A DNA stretch of 64,000 nucleotides from Pseudomonas sp. Irchel 3E13. Lineage in GTDB: Bacteria; Pseudomonadota; Gammaproteobacteria; Pseudomonadales; Pseudomonadaceae. The notes beneath the pieces were generated by a model that did no database searches, had not been told where the DNA came from, and worked only from the letters and a program-made list of their open reading frames with translations. Both the position numbers and the translations under genes were made by a program. The first letter of the stretch is position 1; each line of letters starts with the position of its first letter. The stretch spans positions 62,001 to 126,000 of the forward strand of contig NZ_FYDX01000008.1 of the NCBI RefSeq assembly GCF_900187455.1, in the 5' to 3' direction. Positions 16,134 through 23,607 of the stretch are shown here, one piece after another.

Positions 16134-17339
16134 ATGAGCGATAGCCGTATTGTGAGCGCCGACAGCCGCACGCGGGTGCATTCCGATGTGCAGATCCTTT
16201 CCATCATCTGTTTCAACTTCATTGGCTATGTGTGCAGCGGCCTGCCGCTGGCCGTGTTGCCGGGCTTTGTGTTGCATGACCTTGGCCTGACCTCGGTGTT
16301 TGCGGGCGCAGTGATCGGCGTGCAGTACCTGGCGACATTGCTGGCACGGCCGCTGGCCGGGAGCGTGGCTGATCACCTGGGGGCCAGGTGCGCGGTGGTC
16401 TGCGGACTCGGCGGCCTGATTGCCAGCGGTCTGCTGACCTGGCTTGCACTTACGCTCCAGACGCCGTTGTGGCTCAGCCTGACGCTGCTGGTGCTGGGCA
16501 GACTCGCCCTGGGCCTGTGCACCGCAATGATCTCCACGCCCTGCTGCACCTGGGCGATTGGCCTGAGCGGTGCGGCGAGCACTGCAAAGGTTATGTCTTG
16601 GAACGGTATAGCGGCCTATGGTGGTGTGGCGATTGGCGCACCACTTGGCCGGATGCTGGGAAATACATTCGGCCTCGCCAGTGTCGGGCTGTGTACAGCA
16701 GTGCTGGGCTTGGCGTTCGTGCTTGTGGCGCTCGGCAAGCGTCCGGCGCCGGTGGCGGCCGGTGTGCGGTTGGCTTTTCATCGCGTGCTGCTTGCGGTGT
16801 TGCCCAACGGTGTTGTGTTGGTGTGCAGCTCGGTGGGGTATGGCGGGTTGATGGCATTTGTGGCGTTGTATTTCGACAGCTTGGGCTGGCAGGGGGCGGC
16901 GTTTTGCCTGAGCGGCTTTGGTGCAGGTTTTATCGTCGCCCGGCTGGCATCGCCGGGCATCCTGCAGCGGCTGCGGGGCTACAAGGTGGTTACTGTGTGC
17001 CTGCTGGTGCAGACGGCGGGCCTGCTGCTGATCGGGCTGGCGCCGTCGCCGGTGCTGGTGATCGCGGGTGGGGCCCTGACGGGTATCGGCGTTTCATGGG
17101 TCTACCCGGGGCTCGGCATGGAAACCCTCGCGGTGATTCCCGTCGCCAATCGAAATTCGGCGCTGAGCGCGCTTTCATTGTTTTTCGACGTCGCGGTCGG
17201 GTTGGCGGGGCCGGTGTTGGGGCTGGTTGCGGCAGGCCATGGCTACGCCTGGGTATTCCTCTTGTCTGCGCTGATGTCATTGAGCGCCGGTGGACTCGTG
17301 CTTTATCTGTGTTGGAAATCCAGGTTTTCCCATTATTGA
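16134..17339 (+). CDS. MFS transporter
   Basis: This 401-residue inner-membrane carrier has about 12 hydrophobic segments. The loop between segments 2 and 3 has the MFS motif form RPLAGSVADHLGARC. Overall it resembles the YhhS/YfcJ arabinose-efflux-like group, which is mostly annotated as drug or small-molecule exporters. It is followed closely by a glutathione peroxidase and panC. Direction of transport and substrate are not visible. It is a different MFS branch from those at 19826 and 49786. Confidence 0.88.
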   Translation: MSDSRIVSADSRTRVHSDVQILSIICFNFIGYVCSGLPLAVLPGFVLHDLGLTSVFAGAVIGVQYLATLLARPLAGSVADHLGARCAVVCGLGGLIASGLLTWLALTLQTPLWLSLTLLVLGRLALGLCTAMISTPCCTWAIGLSGAASTAKVMSWNGIAAYGGVAIGAPLGRMLGNTFGLASVGLCTAVLGLAFVLVALGKRPAPVAAGVRLAFHRVLLAVLPNGVVLVCSSVGYGGLMAFVALYFDSLGWQGAAFCLSGFGAGFIVARLASPGILQRLRGYKVVTVCLLVQTAGLLLIGLAPSPVLVIAGGALTGIGVSWVYPGLGMETLAVIPVANRNSALSALSLFFDVAVGLAGPVLGLVAAGHGYAWVFLLSALMSLSAGGLVLYLCWKSRFSHY

Positions 17340-17366
17340 AATCAACCTTGCAGGAGAGACAGGTCC

Positions 17367-17918
17367 ATGAGCAGTTCCCTTTACGATATTCCCTTGCAGC
17401 AGATCGATGGCACCCCGAGCAACCTTGGCCGTTATCGCGGCAAAGTACTACTGCTGGTCAACGTGGCGTCGAAGTGTGGGCTCACCCCGCAGTATGAAGG
17501 TCTGGAAAAGCTCTACCAGCGCAAGAAAGACCAAGGGCTGCAGGTTCTGGGCTTCCCCGCCAACAACTTCAAGGAGCAGGAGCCGGGCAACGACGCCGAA
17601 ATTGCCGAGTTCTGCTCGCTGAACTACGGCATCCAGTTTCCGTTGTTCTCCAAACTGTCCGTCAATGGCGATGATCGCCACCCGCTCTATGCCGAGCTCA
17701 CGGCCGCACAGCCCGAGACGATTGGTGAAGGCCCCTTCAGGGAGCGGCTCAAGAGTTATGGCGTTGTTTCTGACAAGCGCACGGATGTGCTGTGGAATTT
17801 CGAGAAATTCCTGGTCGATCGGAGAGGGGCGGTCGTCGCTCGTTTTGCGCCCGATGTAGCGGCTGACGACCCGCGGTTGTTGGAGGCAATCGACGCTCAA
17901 CTGGCCCATGAGGCGTGA
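17367..17918 (+). CDS. Glutathione/thioredoxin peroxidase (Cys type)
   Basis: This 183-residue thioredoxin-fold peroxidase has the active site NVASKCGLTPQYEGLE (peroxidatic residue Cys, codon TGT, not selenocysteine), then GFPANNF and WNFEKFLVDRRG with the supporting Trp and Asn. It reduces peroxides with glutathione or thioredoxin in the cytoplasm or periplasm; no signal peptide is seen. It is tightly linked to panC: the panC start codon follows the stop by three bases. Its presence fits oxidative stress from oxygenase chemistry in the island. Confidence 0.93.
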   Translation: MSSSLYDIPLQQIDGTPSNLGRYRGKVLLLVNVASKCGLTPQYEGLEKLYQRKKDQGLQVLGFPANNFKEQEPGNDAEIAEFCSLNYGIQFPLFSKLSVNGDDRHPLYAELTAAQPETIGEGPFRERLKSYGVVSDKRTDVLWNFEKFLVDRRGAVVARFAPDVAADDPRLLEAIDAQLAHEA

Positions 17919-17921
17919 TTG

Positions 17922-18794
17922 ATGCTGACATTCGATACGGTCACCGCGCTTCGCGTCCACCTCGCTGACGAGCGTGCGGAGCACCGCCGGATCGCGCTGG
18001 TGGCCACTATGGGTAACTTGCACGACGGACATATCGCGCTGGTGGAACTTGCCAGACAAAAGGCCGACATCGTGGTGGCCAGCATCTTCGTCAACCCCCT
18101 TCAGTTCGGTGCTGGTGAAGACCTGGCCAGTTACCCGAGGACGTTGCACGCCGACCAGCACCGGTTGGCGGGCGCAGGGTGCGATGTGTTGTTTGCGCCT
18201 CCTGTCGAACAGATGTATCCGGATGGCATGCAGGATCTGACTTTTGTCAGGGTGCCGCGGGTGTCACAAGGGTTGTGTGGCGTGTCGCGCCCTGGCCACT
18301 TCGATGGTATGGCAACCGTAGTGATCAAACTGCTGAACATCGTCCAGCCAGATGTCGCGATTTTCGGCGAAAAGGACTATCAGCAGCTTGCAGTCATTCG
18401 GGCAATGGCGAGAGACCTCAACAATCCGACCGTGATTGTGGGGGCTCCTACCGTTCGTGCTCCGGACGGCTTAGCCTTGTCGTCGCGAAATAGCTATCTG
18501 AGTGAAAGGCAGCGTTCGATTGCGCCTTTGCTGCACGAATGCCTGATTGAGCTAGCGACATTGATAAGGCAGGGACAACAGACCGGCCAACTATTGGAAG
18601 CCTACCGACAGCGAATAGAAACGGCGGGTTTTGAGCTGGACTATCTAGAGGTCAGAAACGCCCGGAGTCTGGCGCCCATATCGCACGACGATGAGCAATG
18701 GGTGGTTTTGGTTGCTGCGCGCCTTGGCAATACGCGACTGATCGACAACCTGGTGGTGGATCTTCGCGGCGAGTGGCCACGCCGCGACCGCTGA
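17922..18794 (+). CDS. panC: Pantothenate synthetase
   Basis: PanC joins pantoate and beta-alanine with ATP to make pantothenate, the precursor of CoA. The nucleotide-binding motif TMGNLHDGHIALV (HxGH-like HDGH) is at residues 28-40, ASIFVNPLQFG follows, and LALSSRNSYLSERQR stands for the KMSKS loop. Length (290 residues) is normal. GAGG eight bases upstream selects ATG 17922. In Pseudomonas the housekeeping panC normally sits with panB; panB is not here, so this is probably a second copy placed among CoA-consuming genes. That reading needs the rest of the genome. Confidence 0.92.
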   Translation: MLTFDTVTALRVHLADERAEHRRIALVATMGNLHDGHIALVELARQKADIVVASIFVNPLQFGAGEDLASYPRTLHADQHRLAGAGCDVLFAPPVEQMYPDGMQDLTFVRVPRVSQGLCGVSRPGHFDGMATVVIKLLNIVQPDVAIFGEKDYQQLAVIRAMARDLNNPTVIVGAPTVRAPDGLALSSRNSYLSERQRSIAPLLHECLIELATLIRQGQQTGQLLEAYRQRIETAGFELDYLEVRNARSLAPISHDDEQWVVLVAARLGNTRLIDNLVVDLRGEWPRRDR

Positions 18795-19094
18795 TGTTGA
18801 CGGAGTTGAAGGGCTTGGCGGGAAACCCCAACCCATAGTCCAGTATGATCCTGAGCAAAATCCATGAGAATCACGGGCGTGAGATTTTCACAAGCAACGT
18901 CCGGTTATGGCTGCTGCTCGAACTGCTGCTTTCGCACATCGTGTGCACCTATTACTGGCTTGCCAGGCCTTCCACGCGTATGCCTGCTTACACGCCCTTG
19001 GGTCGATATGAAGAGCATGTTTTCAACCATGGCCTTCGCCTGTTTGTCTTTGGTCGTGGCGATCAAACCGCCGAGTTCGCCTTTCAAGAGTGTC
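18795..19094. other. 300-base stretch with no supported gene
   Basis: This lies between the panC stop and the stop of the minus-strand TetR gene. Open frames of 60-100 codons exist on both strands, but none has a good ribosome site or a family I recognise. No clear terminator hairpin with a T tract was seen. It could be a decayed gene remnant. Confidence 0.4.
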
Positions 19095-19709
19095 CTAGGC
19101 GCTGGTCGCACCCGGCACCAGAATCTCCTGAATGGCCGGCCCGATGATCGACACTAGTTCCTCGGTCTGCGCTGCAACCAACAGCGGTACACCGATGATC
19201 CGGCGGCTGACGATCACGCCCACCAGCAACGCCGAAGCGATACCCGCCCGCAACGAGGCATCCGGGCCGAGTTCTTCACGGAAACCCGCCAGCAGTCTGG
19301 ACTGAATGAAGTCGCGCAGTTGCTCGCGAGCCTGTTCGTTCACCACCGCACCGCGGAGTGTGGCCATCAGCGGGGCCGATTGCGCCTCGTCACCCTCCCA
19401 GGCATTGAGAAACGTGCGTACAACGCGCTCGCCAAGCTGAGCGTCACGGACCTCGAACACCGTGCCGAGCTGATCCAGTGCCTCCTGGGGAATGTGCATC
19501 ACTGCGGCGAACAGGTCGTTCTTGGAGCCAAAAAACTGCATCACCTGCGAGACGTCGACGTTGGCATCGGCGGCCACCAGGCGAATCGTCGTGGCGGCAA
19601 ATCCATCGGTGGAAAAACGCTCGCGCGCCGCGTCGAGTACAGCCTGGCGCGTGCTGCCAGGGCCAGGGCGGCGACCGCGGCGTGGCGGGGGAGTGGTGGG
19701 CTCTTTCAC
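19095..19709 (-). CDS. TetR-family regulator, paralogue of the 59339 gene
   Basis: This 204-residue TetR protein begins with a basic tail (RRGRRPGPGSTR) and the HTH ATTIRLVAADANVDVSQVMQ. It then follows the same pattern almost throughout as the TetR protein at 59339: both have DLFAAVM/GLFAAVM, QLGERVVR, NEQAR and IIGVP, and their recognition helices differ at one position in VDVS(Q/M)VMQFF. The start is GTG at 19709 with AAAGGA upstream. It is divergent from an MFS carrier gene; a candidate operator at 19740-19755 lies between them. It probably represses the MFS/porin genes, its own gene, and perhaps the distant CocE genes. Confidence 0.9.
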   Translation of the reverse strand: MKEPTTPPPRRGRRPGPGSTRQAVLDAARERFSTDGFAATTIRLVAADANVDVSQVMQFFGSKNDLFAAVMHIPQEALDQLGTVFEVRDAQLGERVVRTFLNAWEGDEAQSAPLMATLRGAVVNEQAREQLRDFIQSRLLAGFREELGPDASLRAGIASALLVGVIVSRRIIGVPLLVAAQTEELVSIIGPAIQEILVPGATSA

Positions 19710-19739
19710 AGCGTGTCCTTTTGCATTGGTCGTAAATAT

Positions 19740-19755
19740 ATCAACGTCTATTGAG
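19740..19755. promoter_or_regulatory. Candidate TetR operator ATCAACGTCTATTGAG
   Basis: This imperfect inverted repeat (TCAA...TTGA) lies in the divergent gap between the TetR and MFS genes. It matches the motif at 59274-59289 in 11 of 16 positions, including both outer pentamers TCAAC and TTGAG at identical spacing. Since the two flanking TetR proteins are paralogues, a shared operator is the simplest reading. Confidence 0.65.
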
Positions 19756-19825
19756 TTTATGATTGCGAAACCCTACGCTTCAACCGTCAAGTTCGCGTGC
19801 CACAACAATAAAAAGGTCACAAGAC

Positions 19826-21043
19826 ATGAAGCGTTGGTCCGTATTGGTTGGCTGTTTTCTTGGGATGAGCATCGCGTCGCCAGCGATTCTACTGATCCCG
19901 CTTGGGCTGTTCATGAAGTCGGTGACCGGTGAGTTCGGTTGGTCGCGGACCGAGTTTTCCATCGTCATTGCTACCGCGTCGGTGTGTAACGCGCTGGTCC
20001 TGCCGCTGGCAGGTTGTCTGGTTGACCGCTTTGGCGCCCGCCGGGTTGCTCTGGTTGGCACGCTGCTGGGGTGTGGCAGCTACATGTGTCTGTCGCTGAC
20101 CCACTCATTTTCCGCCTTCGTCACAATGACGGCGCTGAGTGTAGCCTTGGGTAATTTGGCCAGCTACCCCGCATTCCTGTTCCTGACTCAGCGTTGGTTC
20201 GACAAGCACCTCGGTCTGGCATTCGCCATCACCTCTTCGGGTCTGGCGGTGGGCACCGGTGGTTTCTCCTATCTCATTTCGCAAAGTATCGAATTGCACG
20301 GCTGGCGGGAGGCGTTCCTGGTGGCGGGTGGTGTGGCGATGGCCATCGGCCTGGTCAACCTCGCGGTGTTTGTTCGCGACAACAAGGGACCGATCCCTGA
20401 GGCCGAGCGCCGCAGCGAGCACGTAGAGGCGAGCCAGCAAGGCTTGACCCTGCGAAGCGCCATGGCCACGCGTGACTTCTGGCTGTATGCATTGGCATTT
20501 GCCGTGGTGCTTTTCGGCGCGGTGGGGTGCAACGTGCATCTGCCGGCGATGCTTTCGGACTGGGGCGCCAGTGGCCCTCAGATCGCCGGAATCGTCGCGG
20601 CGGCTTCCGCCGGATCGCTGTTTGGTCGTCTTGCGGGTGGGGCGTTGCTGGACCATCTGCACACACGCACCGTCACCGGCGTCTTCCTCCTCTGCCAACT
20701 GCTGGGTTTCCTGCTGTTGCTGGAAGGCTTGAAGTGGGCGCTGCCCGCCAGTTTTCTGATTGGCGCGATGCAGGGCGCAGAGATCGACATTCTGGGTTAT
20801 CTGATATCCCGCCGCTTTGGGCGTCTGGCCTATGCGCGGATCTTTGGCTGTGCGTTTTCCGTCACCTTGCTGGGGGCCATCCTCGGCCCGATCGTGCTCG
20901 GCCTGGCGTTCGATAAAAGTGGCGCATACAACGTCGGCTTGATGATTTTCCCGATCCTGCCGGTGATTGCGTTCGGGATGTTTTGTCTGACCGCCAAGTC
21001 GCCGCAGCCGGCCCCAACGGTTGCAGTTGTGAACCTTGCGTGA
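19826..21043 (+). CDS. MFS transporter (monocarboxylate/oxalate-formate-like)
   Basis: This 405-residue inner-membrane carrier has 12 predicted segments in two halves joined by a charged loop around residue 195. GCLVDRFGARRVALVG is the MFS loop 2-3 motif. The pattern (start with GCFLGM, later SGLAVGTGGFSYLIS) resembles MCT/OFA-type carriers that import organic acids. ATG 19826 has AAAAGG upstream; an earlier in-frame start at 19763 would add an unlikely polar tail. It is followed by an OprB-like porin gene, so the two likely form an outer- plus inner-membrane uptake route, controlled by the divergent TetR. Confidence 0.88.
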   Translation: MKRWSVLVGCFLGMSIASPAILLIPLGLFMKSVTGEFGWSRTEFSIVIATASVCNALVLPLAGCLVDRFGARRVALVGTLLGCGSYMCLSLTHSFSAFVTMTALSVALGNLASYPAFLFLTQRWFDKHLGLAFAITSSGLAVGTGGFSYLISQSIELHGWREAFLVAGGVAMAIGLVNLAVFVRDNKGPIPEAERRSEHVEASQQGLTLRSAMATRDFWLYALAFAVVLFGAVGCNVHLPAMLSDWGASGPQIAGIVAAASAGSLFGRLAGGALLDHLHTRTVTGVFLLCQLLGFLLLLEGLKWALPASFLIGAMQGAEIDILGYLISRRFGRLAYARIFGCAFSVTLLGAILGPIVLGLAFDKSGAYNVGLMIFPILPVIAFGMFCLTAKSPQPAPTVAVVNLA

Positions 21044-21089
21044 CGTTGCTCTGAGCTACTGCTGAAAAACAAAAATAAAAGGAAAGACC

Positions 21090-22472
21090 ATGCAATCCAA
21101 CCCTGCCGGTTCGACCCCGAACCGTAAGCGTGCGCCTGAATTTCTTCGTGTAACCCTCGCGGCGGCCGTGGCCATCTGGGCAGCCCAGGCCTTGAATGCG
21201 CGTGCCGATACGCCGCCTCCCGACAGCGCCTTGCTCGGCCATATCATCGAACGTAAACAGCAGTTCGCCAAAATCGACGCCCTGGTTGAGCGCGGTCAAC
21301 TGACCGAGTTGCCTCCGCCCTCGGAGAGCATCGTCGGTGACGCAGGCGGGCTGCGCTCTGACCTGGCCGAGCATGGCATCGGGTTCAGCCTTCTGAACAT
21401 GAGCACGTTTACCAACAACTACCTCTCTCATGACCGCCACAAGCCGCAGGCCTATGCCGGCGAAAGGCCAACATATTCGTCCAACTTGATGGCGGGTTTT
21501 ACCTATGACCTCGGCCAGGTAGGGCTGGATAACGGGCAGTTCATTTTCGGCGTCGGCAGTTATTACTCCAGTTGGGATGAGGTGAATCCGTCGTCCCGCT
21601 TCAGTTTCACCCGCATCGCTTATTACCAGAGCCTGTGGAACAAGGCGGTCGAACTCAAGATCGGCGTGCTTCCCAACGATCTGGAGTTCATCGGTCCCTT
21701 TACCGGCGGCACATTGGTCGGTGGCACCCAGGGCCTGCAGGCCGTTATTCCGTTTCAAGTGGGCTTGAGCCATGCGCCGGTTTCCAGCCCGGCTGCCAAC
21801 GTGACGGTGAACCTGGGCAATTTCTATAACAAGTTCGGTGTCCAGCGCAGCATCAGCCCGGATGGGATGGGGCCAGAAATCGATCGCCATTTAGGCGAAC
21901 TCGACCTGCACGGTGAGCACACCGGCCCGCTGTATATCGATGAATTGGGCTACAAGCGCGATGCCAAACCGGGCCGCCCGTATGCCTGGTTGCGAGCGGG
22001 TTACATCTACAACACCTCGGACTACACGCAGTTCCTGAGTAACGAGCGCAGCGACGACAACTATGCCGCGTATGTACTGGGCGATTACCAGTTCTATCAG
22101 TTCGACAGCGCCATCGCTTCGCGCGGGCTATATGCCGGCTTGACCTGGATGTCAGCGCCGGAAGATCGCAACCTCTTCGACCTGTATTACGGCGTGCGGG
22201 TGTTCGCCAAAGGGCTGCTGGACTCGCGCCCATTCGACATGCTGATGCTGGAGTACGGCTACACCAGCTACAGCGATGACGCCAACAAGAAACTCGATCA
22301 GTTGCATGTCTCGAACGCCGACGACTCCCGCTCGACAACCCTCGCTTACAACATGCGCGTGGCCGCCGGGACTTACTTCCGGACAGGGCTGAGCTACGTG
22401 GAAAAGCCGGCCTTCAGCCCGGATGTCAAAGATGCGCTGAACCTTCAAGCCAGTCTCACGCTGTTCTTCTGA
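21090..22472 (+). CDS. OprB-like outer-membrane porin
   Basis: This protein of 460 residues has a long N-region and a hydrophobic signal-like stretch (VTLAAAVAIWAAQALNARA), then beta-strand patterns rich in Tyr, Trp and Gly such as YSSNLMAGFTYDLGQ and LFDLYYGVRVFAKG, ending in LQASLTLFF with a terminal Phe, as expected for an outer-membrane barrel. The layout suits the carbohydrate-selective porin OprB superfamily, though the substrate need not be a sugar. AAAGGAAA precedes the start. It lies between the MFS gene and the NmrA-like gene in one likely operon. Confidence 0.82.
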   Translation: MQSNPAGSTPNRKRAPEFLRVTLAAAVAIWAAQALNARADTPPPDSALLGHIIERKQQFAKIDALVERGQLTELPPPSESIVGDAGGLRSDLAEHGIGFSLLNMSTFTNNYLSHDRHKPQAYAGERPTYSSNLMAGFTYDLGQVGLDNGQFIFGVGSYYSSWDEVNPSSRFSFTRIAYYQSLWNKAVELKIGVLPNDLEFIGPFTGGTLVGGTQGLQAVIPFQVGLSHAPVSSPAANVTVNLGNFYNKFGVQRSISPDGMGPEIDRHLGELDLHGEHTGPLYIDELGYKRDAKPGRPYAWLRAGYIYNTSDYTQFLSNERSDDNYAAYVLGDYQFYQFDSAIASRGLYAGLTWMSAPEDRNLFDLYYGVRVFAKGLLDSRPFDMLMLEYGYTSYSDDANKKLDQLHVSNADDSRSTTLAYNMRVAAGTYFRTGLSYVEKPAFSPDVKDALNLQASLTLFF

Positions 22473-22486
22473 TAGGGAACCCAACC

Positions 22487-23377
22487 ATGAACACCCGACC
22501 GATCATCCTGGTGACCTCAGCCAATGGCAACCAGGGCAAACGGCTTGTTCCCCGCTTGTTGGCGGGCGGTCATCGCGTTCGTGCCTGCGTGCGCAGCAGT
22601 GCCTCCGCCGAGGCGCTGCGCAACCAGGGCGTACAGGAAGTACTGGTGGGTGACCTTGCCGACCCGGCCTTTATTCATGAGGCTGTTCGGGGCGTTTCAA
22701 GCCTCTACCACATCGGTCCGACGCTGCATCCGGCCGAGCGCGCGATGGGCTTCAACATCATCGATGCGGCGCGTGAGGCGGGGGTCGGGCACTTCGTTTT
22801 CAGCTCGGTCCTGCATGCCATCACCACCGATCTGGTGCAGCACGAAATCAAGCGCGATATCGAAGAACACCTACTGTCCTCCGGCCTCGAATTCACCATT
22901 CTGCAACCGGCCAACTACATGCTGCCGCCGCGCTTGAAACCGGTTTTCGAGGAGCACGTATTCCGCTTGTCGTGGGCATTGGAGCGTTATCAGTCGATGG
23001 TGGACCTGGACGATGTCACCGAGGTGGCGTTCAGCGTTCTCACCGATCCAGCCCGCCATTTGGCGGCCACCTACGAGTTGGTGGGGCCTGGGCGCTTCAC
23101 GGCGTACGACATAGGCCAGGTGCTGACGAAGGTCCTCGGTAGCGAGATTCGCGTTGAAAGGATTGATATGGCCGCATTTATCCGCGCCCGCTTTGGCGAA
23201 GGCGATCCCGTCACCTTCGCGCACCAGTCACAGGTGAGCGCCTCCATCGAGAAGCGCTACAGCAACCACGATTTCCTCGGTAACCCGAACGTGCTTGGTT
23301 GGCTGCTGGGCCGCGAGGCGACCAGCTTCGAAGCCTTTGTGCGCAAGGAATACGAGGCCTATCAAGCACTGAAATAA
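22487..23377 (+). CDS. NmrA-like NAD(P)-binding protein
   Basis: This 296-residue protein of the atypical SDR (NmrA/HSCARG-like) group has the N-terminal nucleotide loop LVTSANGNQGKRLVPRLL (GxxGxxG form). A Rossmann fold follows, with VGHFVFSSVLH in place of the usual active-site Ser/Tyr-Lys. The catalytic Tyr-x3-Lys is not obvious, so it may sense redox state or act on a narrow substrate. It follows the porin gene by 14 bases with AGGGAA, so it belongs to the MFS-porin operon. Function unknown. Confidence 0.82.
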   Translation: MNTRPIILVTSANGNQGKRLVPRLLAGGHRVRACVRSSASAEALRNQGVQEVLVGDLADPAFIHEAVRGVSSLYHIGPTLHPAERAMGFNIIDAAREAGVGHFVFSSVLHAITTDLVQHEIKRDIEEHLLSSGLEFTILQPANYMLPPRLKPVFEEHVFRLSWALERYQSMVDLDDVTEVAFSVLTDPARHLAATYELVGPGRFTAYDIGQVLTKVLGSEIRVERIDMAAFIRARFGEGDPVTFAHQSQVSASIEKRYSNHDFLGNPNVLGWLLGREATSFEAFVRKEYEAYQALK

Positions 23378-23514
23378 CGCTCGGGTTTTACCCATCAACA
23401 GTTCAGCTAGCCCCCATCAGTATTGGCCATTGGCCGGGCCGCGCGTAGTCGGGATAGGCTTTGATTGCAATCGACGCCAACGTCGAAAATCGAAGAACAA
23501 TAAGAAGATCCCCT

Positions 23515-23607
23515 ATGCGCAGCTTGCCTCCGTATTCCATGCCTTATCCGTTCTTGACCCCTCTTGCCTGCGCGCAAACAGTGCCGCGCAACGGGTGGCC
23601 TCAGTGA
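23515..23607 (+). other. Possible 30-codon upstream ORF of the chemoreceptor gene
   Basis: ATG at 23515, preceded by AGAAG, opens a 30-codon frame ending in TGA at 23605-23607. That stop overlaps the presumed GTG start of the chemoreceptor (GTGA). The peptide matches nothing I know. It could couple translation or be chance. Confidence 0.3.

Noticed and set aside
17367..17918. Possible selenocysteine in the glutathione peroxidase
   Set aside because: The active-site codon is TGT (Cys), not TGA.
18845..19147. 100-codon plus-strand frame after panC
   Set aside because: No ribosome site, no family match and overlap with the end of the TetR gene on the other strand.
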